Source: Axinella damicornis
Taxonomy: Eukaryota; Porifera; Demospongiae; Axinellida; Axinellidae
Assembly (NCBI GenBank): GCA_963931865.1
Contig: OZ007512.1
Span: 661,627 to 725,626, forward strand
Length of the DNA stretch: 64,000 bases
Direction of reading: 5' to 3'
How positions within the stretch are numbered: position 1 is the stretch's first letter; every line of letters starts with the position of its first letter. The notes below the pieces were generated by a model. That model was given only the letters and a program-made list of their open reading frames with translations. It was not told where the DNA came from and searched no databases. This document shows, in pieces, positions 37,812-50,900 of the stretch. Position numbers and translations under genes: made by a program.

Positions 37812-40800
37812 TTCCAACCCCTCCCCATATCCCATCTTCTTCCCCTTCCCTTCTCCCCTTCCATCCCTCCCCTTCCACCTTCTCTCCTTTCCACCCCTCC
37901 CCCTCCCTCCCCCAAATGATAGCTTTACAGCGATTGGTTGCTGTGGCCTTAATTGTAACACATGAATCAACCATACCAGGTGATGAACTGCCACAAGGAT
38001 TTTCACGTTCATCATCGTGTTCACTCCCACTGTCATCAGACTGCGGATGATAGAAAGAGTATAATTTAATTATAACGTGTCGTCATTGATTACTGGACTT
38101 ACTGAGTATATGTGTTGCTGAAGGGAATCAGCACCCGCACGTTCATTTTTGTCTCGAGCCTGCAAAAAATAAATTATCAGTGATCATTATAAAGGGCTAC
38201 GTGGTAGGTAATGGTTTGAGTCCCTAGCTTTGCATAATTACGACTATATAAGTGAAATGCAGTTAGCTGAACAACACCAGTGCATGTACCTTTGTTGTGT
38301 ACTGTTTTGTCTATTCAATGCTGCATGCTGCTTCTACCACAGTGCGTGGGCGTTCCTTTCATGTACCGTCGAGGATAAATCGCATAACCTCCGCTATGAC
38401 ATCATAGCGGAAGGTTATGCGATTTATCCTCCGCGGTACATCAAAGGAACACCACACTGTGCTGAGAATCAGAGAGTTGTAGCTGTCTAGCAGCCGGATC
38501 CAGCTACTAACTTGACTTGGAGGTTATGTCTGTGGTAGAAGCCGGATCTACTACTTTTGGTGCTTTTATCAAAAAGTGAACGATTGGTTTGGTATGTCTG
38601 GCTATGCCGCTGCACTATACGTCGACTCGGGGGTTATGCGGTTTATCCTCCTTGGGATAGTTTAGCCTCGGCTTCGCCTCGGCCAAACTTTCCAGCGGAG
38701 GATAAATTGCATAACCTCCGAGTTGACATAGTAGATCCTATATTTTCATGTTAGGTTTAATCTTGCTAGTGCTGACGTCAAGTGCATGCTGATCACTACT
38801 TACATTTTGCAGCTGACGTCAAGTGCATGCTGATCACTACACACAGTTTGCAGCTGACGTCAAGTGCATGCTGATCACTACACACAGTTTGCAGCTGACG
38901 TCAAGTGCATGCTGATCACTACACACAGTTTGCAGCTGACGTCAAGTGCATGCTGATCACTACACACAGTTTGCAGCTGACGTCAAGTGCATGCTGATCA
39001 CTACATACAGTTTGCAGCTGACGTCAAGTGCATGCTGATCACTACACACAGTTTGCAGCTGACGTCAAGTGCATGCTGATCACTACACACAGTTTGCAGC
39101 TGACGTCAAGTGCATGCTGATCACTACACACAGTTTGCAGCTGACGTCAAGTGCATGCTGATCACTACACACAGTTTGCAGCTGACGTCAAGTGCATGCT
39201 GATCACTACACACAGTTTGCAGCTGACGTCAAGTGCATGCTGATCACTACACACAGTTTGCAGCTGACGTCAAGTGCATGCTGATCACTACATACAGTTT
39301 GCAGCTGACGTCAAGTGCATGCTGATCACTACACACAGTTTGCAGCTGACGGCAAGTGCATGCTGATCACTACTTGTAGTTTTCAGCTATACAGGTGGGC
39401 ACCGTAACCGTCAGATCTGCTCTGTGTTAACACCGTCTGCTCAATGTTCAAATCCGTGTGGGAACAATTGAAGTGTCCACTGCTTAGAGGGTGTGGTCTA
39501 TGCAGGAAATAACGCAAAATTCAAGGGTGAAGGGTTCCAACCACGGACTTGAACGTGTGAGCAGACGGTGCAATCACAGAGCAACTTCGGTGCCTGCCTA
39601 GTCCTGTGTTTACAGGTAGTTTTTCCTGTGACCTGATAATGTCATTCTTGAAGGAACGTACCAGATCCAGCGGGTTTCTCCCACAGAAGACGCTGTGTTT
39701 GTCCAGCCGTCTTCTCAGCTTCCTGTAGGTGGCAGGTGCTTCAGATGCTTCTATCCATGTTTCAAATATATGTGTACACTGCAGTCTCAACTTGGAAGCT
39801 TCATCAAGTCTGCCCAGTGCATACGTATCCCTCCTTAGCGTCGCATCCACAAGTCTTGGTTGCAGATTGAGAATTTTTACCAAACTATCATTGTACAAAC
39901 ATAGGCGATTAGCTAGTTTTGATAGGAAGGCATCCGACACAATGCGGTCAGCGTTCTCCTCTGAAAATAGTTCTGTTATAAGATCTGAGGTGAGCAGAGT
40001 GTATAGTTCAAAATAGAGGATCTCTGAAACTTGCTTCCCCGGACTGCCATCAGGGTTTACAAGCGTGATGTCCGGGTGATCTTCAGTACTCCTTGAAGAA
40101 ATCCTGTCACTGACGTACTCGAGGCTGTACTTGAGGCTGCGTGGACATTCCTCAACTGCTTGAAGAAGTTCATCACATTTCACTTCAGAATTCATTATGC
40201 ATTCCTCTATTTCAACACCTGGACAAACCTCCCTCTTTGCTAATAGGATAGTCTTGATCAACCGTGTACGAAGCCTGACACTATGCACCTCACTACCTTT
40301 CACAAACGATACAAATAGCATCACTGTTTTCAAATCTTTAACTTCAATGTAACTCGACACTCCACATGCGTCATGCCACGCGATCCCATTCGTCCACATT
40401 TCACACCTTTGTTTAAAGGTTCGTATTGTGTCCTTGCTGGTGATTGGCATGTCTTCACCCTCATGATTCGGTTGAGCAAAGCAAAAGGCAATTCGGAGCA
40501 GCAAGGATTGGAGAAATTGTACAGTGAAGAATTGGTGCTTTGCTGAGCAATGCATGAACCAGCCACAGTAGTACGAACTTTCAGGAGAAAGTTTTTTTGG
40601 CTTTACGGACGTTCTTAGAGCAGGAAAGAAGTAGTAGTCCTCGTCTGCCCCTTCTTCAGGTGACCGCACCAATTCAGTCCGATCAATCCAGTGGCCGTTA
40701 ACTTGGTGGCAGAACTCAAAGTGTTCTAGAAATCGGATGACCATATCGGTATCAAGTTCAGGAAAGGCTTCGCAAATTCCGGACCTGGGAGCAACACCAG

Positions 40801-42486
40801 TGCTGCCTTGTAAACAACGCCGTCGGATGTTATGCAGAGAAAATAATTTGCTCCCTACAACCGTTTCAAGCAATGATGTAATGTTAGTAATAACCCAACT
40901 ATAAACCAGGTCACGGTCATTCTTCAGAAAAACAACTTGGCCCCTGTCATGCAGAACCTGGAATAGTGGTAGCAATTCAATCGGGTCACTCGGAAGTAAG
41001 TAATTCCCCTCAAGACCTGCACAGATATCCCCAAGAGTGACACACACATTGGTATAGTTTTTTCGAACGTATGTATGTCGTAGATTTGATTACAATGCTC
41101 AGAACACCTTTTCTGTAGTAGGGTGCGTGCGTGGTCAACATCTGCCAGGTCCGCATGGCTTCCAACAACTATGACATGAGGTACCATTTCACTGTCGGCA
41201 CAGCACTCCTGGATGAATGTCACCCAGTATTGTACACTGCTGCAAATATCGTCGTCAGATTGTGCAATGTTCACCACAACTACAAAGACTCCTCCCACAG
41301 CTTTGTGAGCAGAGAGAATATCTGCATGGTTCATGTGTAATTCTCGCTGGCCTGCAAAGTCGTAAAACACCACGTTGCCAAAGATATCGCTACTGAAACT
41401 AAACGAATCAATTCCAACGGTTTGATGCTTCACTCCTTGAACCTCCTGAAATCGGCCAATTAGCGAACTGAGAAAGCCAGGGTTACTCTGAAGAGCTTTC
41501 GTTAACAAACTCTTTCCTGCTAAATGATCTCCCAGAATAAACACCTTTACTGTTGATTCGAGGAGGTGATTTTCTTTGCATTGGTAGTGAAGCAGTTCCC
41601 TAATTTCCTCTGAAGTTGCAATAGTCAGTGGTGTCAACCCCTCCGCATTCCGACACAGTGGATCACTCATTCCAGTTGACAGAAGGAATTGTACAACTTC
41701 CAGTCGGTTGTGTTTGCAAGCAATGTGCAGAGGAGTATCTCCCAATTGTGTGGCGTTGCCTAGGTTACTGACGTCGTCGCTGAGTAAATATTGTACTATT
41801 TCAAGTTTGCCACTTGCGCAAGCATAATGTAACGGCATTCGTCCCTCATCATCAGTACACTGTGGACTGCACTTGTGTTCAGTGATGAGGTATTTGACAA
41901 CATCAAGATGGTGGGTAAGACACTCACTATTCAAAGATGCAACTTTGCGTTGACACAACAGTTTATTTGCAGGCTCTGAAACCGAGGTGGTACTTTTCTG
42001 AAAAAGTTGTGCAAGCATCATGATTAGGTAAATGATTGTTTGCCAGACCCAAAATAGAGTGCCTTGTAAACTGAACTCGGACTTAGAAGCCATTGCTGAG
42101 GTCTTGCTCCTCTGCACAAAATCAATGTTACCACTTTCGCTGGCTGCATGTAGTGGAATGTAGCCATCGTTGTCAGTGCAGTGTGGATTGCACTTGTGCT
42201 CTGTTATGAGGCACTTCACAATACGTAGATGTCCACTCTTGCAGGCAAGGTGAAGAGGAGTGCAGCCATTAGGGGTTGTACCTTCCGGATCGCAGTTCTG
42301 TTCTTTAATAAGGTACTGGGTAATGTCAAGATGTCCATGCTTACATGCAAGATGCAGTGGTGTGAGGCCTGAAACGTCCTTCACATCACTGGGATTTAAA
42401 CCTTGCTCGGTGATGAGGTTTTTAAGAGTTAGCAAGTCACCATCCGAGCAAACCTGGATCATTTGTAACTCAGTACCTGAGCCCAT
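37291..42486 (-). CDS. ROCO-3: short Ank-Roc-COR-Death paralogue with a broken frame
   Basis: Exons (minus): 39662-42486, 37977-38040 and 37291-37625. The start MGSGTELQMIQVCSDGDLL is shared with its paralogues. About seven ankyrin repeats surround a hydrophobic insert (42012-42077). A Roc GTPase follows: P-loop GDHLAGKS near residue 318, DFAGQ (G3) near residue 376, and GSHAD (G4 position). Just after NQIYD the frame shifts near 41080. About 45 residues present in ROCO-1 are missing, and homology resumes in another frame at RHTYVRKNY. The COR-like region and Death-like segment (ATYRKLRRRLD) run to a GTACGT donor. The acidic exon (SDDSGSEHDDERENP) and a 110-residue Death-domain exon (DQADRPTLAEC, PITWKTLTGVLRDIELVTLA) join in phases 0 and 1. 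Either a pseudogene, or a small deletion or assembly error in a live gene. The last exon stops early because of a 101-bp tandem repeat. Confidence 0.8.
38351..38449. repeat. Inverted repeat element
   Basis: CGTTCCTTTCATGTACCG and GGATAAATCGCATAACCTCC face their complements around GCTATGACATCATAGC. Confidence 0.75.
38621..38727. repeat. Related inverted repeat element
   Basis: The arms contain GGGGGTTATGCGGTTTATCC and GGATAAATTGCATAACCTCC, with an inner GCCTCGGCTTCGCCTCGGC palindrome. Confidence 0.7.
38771..39390. repeat. 41-bp minisatellite, 15 copies, 14 with TGACGTCA
   Basis: Units read GCTGACGTCAAGTGCATGCT and continue GATCACTACACACAGTTTGCA with very few substitutions. Fourteen of the 15 units carry the full CRE palindrome TGACGTCA; the last has TGACGGCA. 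The units also contain GCATGC and TGATCA palindromes. The array lies inside the ROCO-3 intron. Confidence 0.95.
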
Positions 42487-42655
42487 AACATTACAGTACA
42501 GTTAGCCTTACTGAGGTAGTGAGACTTCTCAGTTTGTCAATCCTTCCTGCTTTCTGAACCAGTTCAACCAACAGAGTTGCTTGTAGTGCTTTAGGGGTAA
42601 ATTAAGAAATCAATATTGGTCATAATTATCTGGTAACACGACATGTACCACACCA

Positions 42656-42756
42656 TAGCCTCGTTCCCAGGCCTTCTCACCCCAGCGTTTGTTGCTTGCA
42701 GTACTCCCACGTTACCACTACAAGCAGCTGGGGGGAGAAGACCTGAGAACGAGGCT
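42656..42756. mobile_element. 101-bp family member upstream of ROCO-3
   Basis: TAGCCTCGTTCCCAGGCCTT at the left and GACCTGAGAACGAGGCT at the right. The flanks ACCACACCA and GCCACACCA match at 8 of 9 bases. It lies about 170 bp upstream of the ROCO-3 start codon. Confidence 0.8.
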
Positions 42757-44395
42757 GCCACACCACAGAGCAGTTCTAATATGGATCGGTAACCAGCAGC
42801 GAACAATATTATCCAATTAGCTAACTACTGTATGTTGTATGCACTGTATTTCATTGAGCTCAATATACGTATACCACCAAGTATGAGAACATACGTTTTA
42901 GGTATACGATGTGAGTTTCCCACCATACTAACAGTACACACCCTGAATACTACGTTTGCTATAAGTTTGATTGCGTATGACCATTTTCTGTTCCCTGATG
43001 AAGGATCATGAAGGCTGAGGACTTGGTACAGTAACTATTTAAGAGACCTCTGTTCATTTACATCCTCACATGATTATTAGGTCCCCATTTCCCTAGATTT
43101 GGAACCAAACGCTTCACACAAAGAGGAAGGGTCTGGGCATGTGAGTCGTCCCCAGGCCAGAACTAAGACGTGACCCATCAGATCATCTTTATGATGTTAT
43201 GGAAATGGGATTTCACCACGCCTCAGTGTTGGCAGTGACGTTATGTTAATTCACCATACCAGGGGCATTATTGGCATCATAATGGTAGTAAAGTCAGACC
43301 TCCCCCCCCCCCCCCCCCCCCCCCCCCTCCCCACCTAACATCACACCCTCACAAGATTAAGCCTGCACGTGCACGCGGTTGCATATAATAAACGTCACGC
43401 TCCAACCCCCTCCCCCAAACATCACTATGACACTAACCGTACAAATTTTCCTCCACGTGTTTGAAGCTGAGACTATCAATGGTATGTGTGGTATTGACAT
43501 CATAGCTGGGTTATCTGCTGCTATTGCCAGTGACCCACAGAGTGGAACCTTCCTCTCCGTGCATACGGTCTGGTTCCATGACTAGCTAGTGACTCGCTAG
43601 ACCACATATCCATAGGTTGTCACAGTCAGACTCTCCGGCTGCATCTAGGGAGTGGGCGTGGTTAGGATCACGATCTTCCTTATGTGTGCATACAGTTCAT
43701 GCAGGAGTACTCGACAGGACAGGCCTTGGGGTTAGTTTATTCAGTGGACGTGCATATCCGTGAGATGACACTCTGATCATAGGATAATAATACTTCTAGC
43801 TAGCTACGATAAAATTAATGTCTCAAAAGACCTTAAAGACTTAGCTCAGTACTATAAAAGAAATTACCTCAGTAAAATTTTGTCTCCTCAGTTGCCCGGC
43901 TTGCCGAGTCCTGGGTAGGCCCGCTAGGTTGAGTTTGAGTTTCTCAATTACATCGGCCCAATCTGACTCAATAATAATTGATCACGGAAAGGAAGTAATC
44001 ATGATCATGTGACTTCCGTATAGCTTCATTAATTGGCTTGCGGCCGCGCATAGCGCATATTTTAGCCAGGCCGTACGAGGCTACGCATATTTATAACCAC
44101 AGCTAAGACCCGAGACCGTGAATTTCCTATTGTGTTCAAGCTACTGCAGCACAGATGATTTTCCATATGCCTGTCAGGTGCAGGATAGAGCCAGATTTCC
44201 TTAAACCAGGATACTAGCTTGGCTCTACCCTCCGCTTGATAAACACAAACTGCAGTAGGACACATAGGCATTTCAAATTTTAGTCCAGTGCTATAGCTGG
44301 CTAGCTGCCGGTACACGTGCTGTACTGCATGCAACCTACGGTCATAGCTACACAAACAGATCTATTAGCTAGCCAACTCTCGCACTGTAATATAA

Positions 44396-44545
44396 TGCTA
44401 GAGGCAAAAATTTTCTCCCGAAAATTAATTAGCTAGTGATGGCCTGTCACATTATTCAACCTCTCAAAAAGCTAAGAAACAAGGAGAAATGTCATTAGCT
44501 ACCCAGGCTCAGTCCCATCCCATTGCCTGCAGTGTAGAATTTAGG
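44396..44545. mobile_element. Family B fold-back element, single-arm copy
   Basis: It shares GTGATGGCCTGTCACATTAT-like sequence, AAACAAGGAGAAATGTCATT and CAGGCTCAGTCCCATCCCAT with the 35923-36181 element, one arm only and diverged. Confidence 0.6.
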
Positions 44546-44920
44546 GAAAGAAAGTTTGTACTTGTAGTATGGAGTCAACATCTCATCGAAGTGTGGATCA
44601 AAAAATGAACGTTTTGCATGTGAAGTGGATTTTCTATATACAACAGAGAGAGCCAGGGACCAAAACATAGTAGCTAGCTACTTGTCTAAATTTAGGCCAC
44701 TGTGCATGGGTCCACACAATGTGCCAGGGGAAAACCTCACCAACTTGGCTAAGGAAAAAAAACCCTCAGATAATCTGGCTCCTATAGCTAAACAGGTCCA
44801 TAATCATAGAAACACTAACAAAGGTAGCTAAAACATAAGTAGCTAGCTACAAAAAAAAATCACAGGCAAAATGGACAAAGAATAAATGTGTGGTTGTGTG
44901 AATGTTGTAGATGTGTCTGC

Positions 44921-47900
44921 TCACAGTGTTTTCTCCATCCCACCCACCCCACGAGAACCACAGCTCATTTCAGCCGTTGCCTCCTGTTCTGAACATTCAC
45001 GCTTTAATACTCCTGCTCCTTCGACATTGACTTTCTTTGCTGATATTTTGCAAACTTGTGAATCTTCCGTAACAGTTTCAACATCTGAAGCAGAGAAATT
45101 CTGTCCCAATTTGGGATCGGTACCTTGAGGTGAAGCAGACCCATTTCCAAGAGATTCGCCATCAAGAATGTTTCTAGCAGCTACGTCATTATCTCTCCGT
45201 TTCAAACCTTCAACGTCTCCAGTGGGCACATTAGCAACAACTGTCCATTCCACTGAGTCTTGATGCAATTTATCAGGTTCAAAACCTCCATCAGGTATTA
45301 CTCTAGTGACTCCTTGCTCTGAATTGTGCAGACATTTGATAGCTTCAATCTCTCCAGCTAGTGCGGTCAGTTCTGAGTCACGTAACACCACAGTGAGGGT
45401 CTCCCAGGTGACGGGACGCTTGCCCCTGCTTGCAATCCACTGTTGGATGATCTCACAATTGATTTGTTCGACATCGTTCTTGTGTTTGTGAGCGATAGAT
45501 TTCACCCTTGCCATAGTATCGTCCTCTAGAAGAAAGAGACCAAACTGGTGATACTGAACACCGATCTCCTGGGGAATGTTGATCCTTCGGGCTTTTGCTC
45601 GAAACCAGATACACTCCATCAAGGTCGGTCGGTCTGCTTGGTCTGATAGAGAAACATTCAGCAATATTAATGGAGGCGATTATATCAAAGAATACAAGCA
45701 TGCACATACCGTAAGTGTAAAGCACATTACGCACTAGCTAACAACATCCCACATGGAAACTAAGAGGAAGAGGTCGGCCGAGCATGAAATCAAAGTGACA
45801 GCGAAACAGCAGCTTGTATATATGGGGAAAAAATGGTCTGACTTTCCGCAATGCAACCCAGTAGCTAATAGCGGCTATAAGGCATTGCCTGTGATGTCAG
45901 TGCTTATTAGAGGTAATGTTGCAGTATAGTATAGTGCTCTTGCATACTGTACGCGTGTGTTTATCACCTAATCAATTAAACATGACATTGTACATAATAT
46001 AGCCCTATAGGCCTCTGGTGGACCAGCTGTCCGTAACTGCTCCTTACTGTGCAGTGTACAGTACTCCGGACAAGAGAGCAGAACTGATCACGGTGGCACA
46101 ACACAAAGCTTCATGAAGCTAACTATAACTACCATGCTAGGTATCTTGGGCTAGGAAGGAGATATGAAGCTGGGATTTGCACCATTGTGATCAGCATGAA
46201 TGGAGCTTTCCAATGATGTCAGTTTTGCTGTCAGTTGAATTTTGACCCAAACTCATGAAAAACCATGGATTATAGCCTTTGGTCGAGTGCGATTTTTGGC
46301 AAAAATGTGACCGACATTAAAAAGGACAGCATTTGAAAGTCCTTTGCATGCAGACCATAATTGTACAATTCCCAGCTTCATATCTCAATCACATGCCCTA
46401 CCCAGTGCAACATTGAAGTCTATTACCAATCTATGGTTCACTGATCTATTTTGGGCAGAACTGGTGCATCAGTCACCCTATAGAGCAGGAGTGCTGTTTC
46501 CGCCAATTTAGACTTAATTTGCATGCCACTTGTCATTATTAGTTAATGTGCCAATTAAAAACTACCTCAGTTTAGCACCAAAGTGTTACAATTTTTTGTG
46601 AAATTGTTGAAAGTGTAAGACACTTTTGGTGCTAAAATAGCACTCCATTTTTTATGTGCGTGAATTGTTGCGACTAGCGCATGCAAATGACTGTTCCATA
46701 GCCCTAGCTTGTGAAACGAAAATAGTGATTAGACACAACAACCAGCCTACAACTGAAGAGCAGTGTCTACACTATAGTATAGCAGATTAATTTCAGCAGT
46801 GTTGAAGTATAAGGCCTTCCTACTCCACAAGCATTTCAGCCATTTCTGCTGATACAATAGATATGGAAACGAAATTATCATACCAGGCAGTGAACTCTCC
46901 ACTTCATGCTCTCCTCCGTATTCATCTCCACTTTCAAGTAACTGCAGTGGAATACACACAGCCAGTGAAGCTATCATGACATTTTGTGTTGACCTAGTAG
47001 CTATGACCAATTTCATATTTTGTAGAGGGTGTGAAGAAGCATGCAGTCACATGTCTTCAAATTGTGACAGAGATTGAGAAAACAATATTATTAACTGTTA
47101 ATATCATTGCAGATTCCTGCACTATAAACACTGTGCAATGTATCTGATCATACACTACTCAATGCTACTCAATGTTCCTTCCTCCTGGACTAGAGGATAG
47201 TGCCTATATTAGGTTCACCATAGGAGATTCCTGTGCTATAAACACTGTGCAGTGCGTCTGATCATACACTACTCAATGCTACTCAATGTCCTTCCTCCTG
47301 GACTAGAGGATAGTGCCTATATTAGGTTCACCATAGGAGATTCCTGTGCTATAAACACTGTGCAGTGCGTCTGATCATACACTACTCAATGCTACTCAAT
47401 GCTCCTTCCTCCTGGACTAGAGGATAGTGCCTATATTAGATTCACCTTAGGAGATTCTTTTGTTATGATACTGTGCAGTGCAGCTACTGAAAGCCAATTC
47501 CCCCTCTACTGAAGATACATTATTTCCTCTGTCTGCCTACCATTCAAATCCTTATAGTAAATTATTACGACTACAGTCATTCTATTATACTGTTCACTGA
47601 CACAGTGTCACTCACCAGATCCAGCGGGTTCCTGCCACAGAAGATGCTGAACTTATTCAGTTCGTGTCTCAACTTCCCGTATGTTGCATCAGGACCTAGC
47701 TGCTCCACCCAGGCCTTCAAAATATGAATGCATCTCAACAGCTCGGAACTTTCAGCACGACAGTCTAGGGCATCAGCATCCATCTCATTAACAAGTTTCT
47801 CTCTTAAAAGCACTGGCTATGACAGAAGAACTTGCACTAGAATGTTGTTGCATGGGTACAAGCAACTGGCTAGCTGTGAGATGAATATATCTGGTACAAT

Positions 47901-50900
47901 GTGATAACTGTTCTCATCTGAAAACATCTGTGCTATGAGCTCAGACGTGAGAAGAGAGTAAGGCTCAAAGTACAGAAGCTGAGAAATTTGTTTTCCTCGA
48001 CTTCCATCAGGGTTTACAAGGGACATGTCTGGGGGGTCCTGTGCACCTCTTCCTGCTATTCTACCACTGAGGTACTGGATACTGTACTGGGTACTGCTTG
48101 AAGGACAGTCTTCTACTGCTTGCAATTCTCTGCCACTTCCAACGTCCATTATGAACTCCTCTATGAGCGCTCGGGGGCAAAATTCACTCTTTGCTTTCAA
48201 GATAGTCTTAATCAGTTGTGTGCGAAGTCTGACACAGTGAGTCTCCCTGCCTTTCATTGAGGACATTACTAGACTTACTGTCTTGAGATCTTTCACTTCA
48301 AGGAGAGCGGACACTCCATTGCCATCACTCCACGTGATCCCATTCTTGCACATCGTGCAGCTGCGTTTTAACCCTGGGGTTTCAACCTCGGTATTTCCCG
48401 GTACGGCACTGTCTTGAGGCAGAGCAAAGTTGAAGGCAAAGTGCAGTGGTGTGATACCATGTTCATCTCCTGAATGTGGGTCACAACCGCATTCATCAAT
48501 GAGATACCGAACAATGTTGGGTTTTCCCATTATACAACTTGAAACCAGGAGATCTAGGCTTGTTTCATTTCCAGAGCTGCATTCTGACAACAGGTACTTA
48601 ATAACATTTAATTGCTCACTAATGCAGGCACCAGTGAGAGATGAATGTGGGCTACAGTTCTGTTCCCGGACGAGCCATTTTACGACTTCAAGTTGTCCTG
48701 CAATAACTGCTGAGTCAAGTGGCGTGACTTCACCTTGTGCACCACTGCTAGCTCTCGGATCCCAACCACAGTCTGTAACCAGGTATTTGGCTACTTCAAG
48801 ATGGCCAAATGTGCAGGCTGCAACAAGAGGGGTGAGACTTCCTTGACCAGCACAGCGAGGATCACACCCACATTCACTGACCAGGTACTTAACTATTTCA
48901 ACATGTCCATAACTGCAGGCTTCAGTTAGTGGAGTGTTGCCAAACGCATCAATCGAAGAAGGATTAAAGCAAGATCCGGTAGCATGGAACTTAACTGCAG
49001 CAAGGTCCCCACTTCTGCAAGCGCTGTGTAGCTGGGTGGATGTTCTATTGAAAGTGTTGCTGGTTGAACGATCATCCGACAACAAGGAGTCTTCAATCCC
49101 CAGTAGACTAGCTAGATCAAGGAGTGGTAAATTGCTGAACAAGCTGCCAAGGTTAGATTCACAATTGCATTGTTCACTGAGATAGGCAACGACCTCGTGA
49201 TGTCCACCTACCTGAGCAAGGTCTAGCGCAGTTATACCGTTGCTACCGGTGGTATAGTCTGGATTACAGTTGCACGCGGTAATCAGGTATTTCACAATGT
49301 GAAGGTGCCCTTGCGCAGAAGCCATATGCAAAGGTGTAAACCTTGATAAGCTTAACTTCAATGGTTCAATCACTATTTGCATGAATGGGTTTTGATCTGC
49401 ATTCAATTCTTTAATGACTTCCTCAAATAGTTGATCAGACCTGCATTCTGGATTGCAGTCACAGTTCTGCTGATCGACCAGGTATTCAACGACATTGAGA
49501 TGCCCTTTATCACAAGCCACGTGCAATGGAGTCACACCACCACGGCCACTGCACTGCGGATTACAATTGCATTCGGTGATGAGGTAGTTCATAATGTTAA
49601 CATGGCCATTGGCAGCAGCTGCATGCAGTGGAGTAAGGCTCTCAGTGCCAATGCAATCTATACTGCACTTGTGGTTTGTAATGAGGTACTTGACAACGTC
49701 AAGGTGACCGTTTTGGAAAGCATAATACAGGGGAGATTTGCTATCTTTGTCAGCAATTTCAGAATAACAGCTGACACCAGCAGTAAGATACTTTACAACC
49801 TCCAGGTGGCCCTTGCCAGCAGCAGAGTGTAGAGGTGTGTAACCAGTATTATTACCATGATCTGGGCTGCAGTTATGTGCAGTGATGAGATACTTTGCAA
49901 CTTCAAGATGACCAATCTCACAAGCAAATTGCAGTGGAGTGCTACCTTTATTGTCACTGATTTGAGAATTGTAACCAAGTTCACTAATAAGATACTTGAC
50001 TACATTCAGGTGGCCATTGCTAGCAGCTGAATGCAGAGGTGTATAACCATTCATATTACCATGTTCAGGACTGCAGTTGTGCTCATGGGCAAGATACTTT
50101 GCAACTTGAAGATGACCATTCTTGCAAGCACAGTGGAGCGGAGTAAGCCCATTGTTTGTACAGCACTGTGGGTCACAGTTGCGATCTGAGATAAGGAATT
50201 TTACAACTTCAAGATGACCATTCTCACAAGCACAGTGTAGTGGAGTGAGACCATTATTGTCACCAATTTGTGGATCACAGCCAAGTTTACCAATAAGATA
50301 CTTCACTACAGCCAGGTGGCCATTTCTAGCAGCTGAATGCAGAGGTGTGTAGCCGTACTTGTTGCCATGATCTGGACTGCATTTGTGTTTAGTGATGAGA
50401 TACATTGCGATTTCAAGTTGACCATTCTGACAAGCACAGTGCAGTGGAGTGTTACCATTATTGTCAGAGCACTGTGGGTTACATTCATGCTCATTGATGA
50501 AATACTTTGCAACTTCAAGATGACCACTGTCACAAGCATAATGCAGTGGAGTAAATCCTCTGTTTGTACAGCACTGTGGGTTACAGTTGCAATCTGAGAT
50601 AAGGAATTTTATAATACCGTGATGTCCCTTCAAGGTTGCAAAATGCAGTGAGGTGAGGCCATCACGGTTAACAATCCGAGGGTTGCACTTACATTCATTG
50701 GTGAGGTACTTCACAGTAGCGAAGTGACAACTCAGACAAGCCAGGTGGAGTGGAGTATTACCAAACATATTAGTGTGGTCAGGACTGCAGTGGTGCTCAG
50801 TGACAAGGTACTGGACAACAGGAAGTGCTCCACCACGGCAAGCATAGTGGAAGGGAATGCTACCTCTACTGTTGGGCTTCTGTGGATCGCAGTGATAGTC

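Larger units (their letters stand above)
38041..39661 (-). other. ROCO-3 intron holding a CRE-bearing minisatellite and fold-back elements
   Basis: GTACGT donor at 39661 to CCGCAG acceptor at 38041. It contains a 41-bp tandem array (38771-39390) and two inverted-repeat elements (38351-38449, 38621-38727) related through a GGTTATGCGATTTATCCTCC core. Confidence 0.7.
42487..44920. other. Intergenic region between ROCO-3 start and ROCO-2 end
   Basis: Holds one TAGCCTCGTTCCC-family element (42656-42756), a 26-base C run (43302-43327) and a family B half element (44396-44545). No gene recognised. Confidence 0.6.

Noticed and set aside
38771..39390. CRISPR-like array
   Set aside because: The repeats are head-to-tail with no unique spacers, and the context is a eukaryotic intron. 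The arrays at 29336 and 30885 were rejected for the same reason.
39521..41047. Separate gene starting at the Met at 41047
   Set aside because: Homology to ROCO-1 continues upstream of this Met in the same frame (RHTYVRKNY), so it is the second half of a frame-disrupted ROCO-3, not an independent gene. The stretch 39521-39661 reads into an intron.
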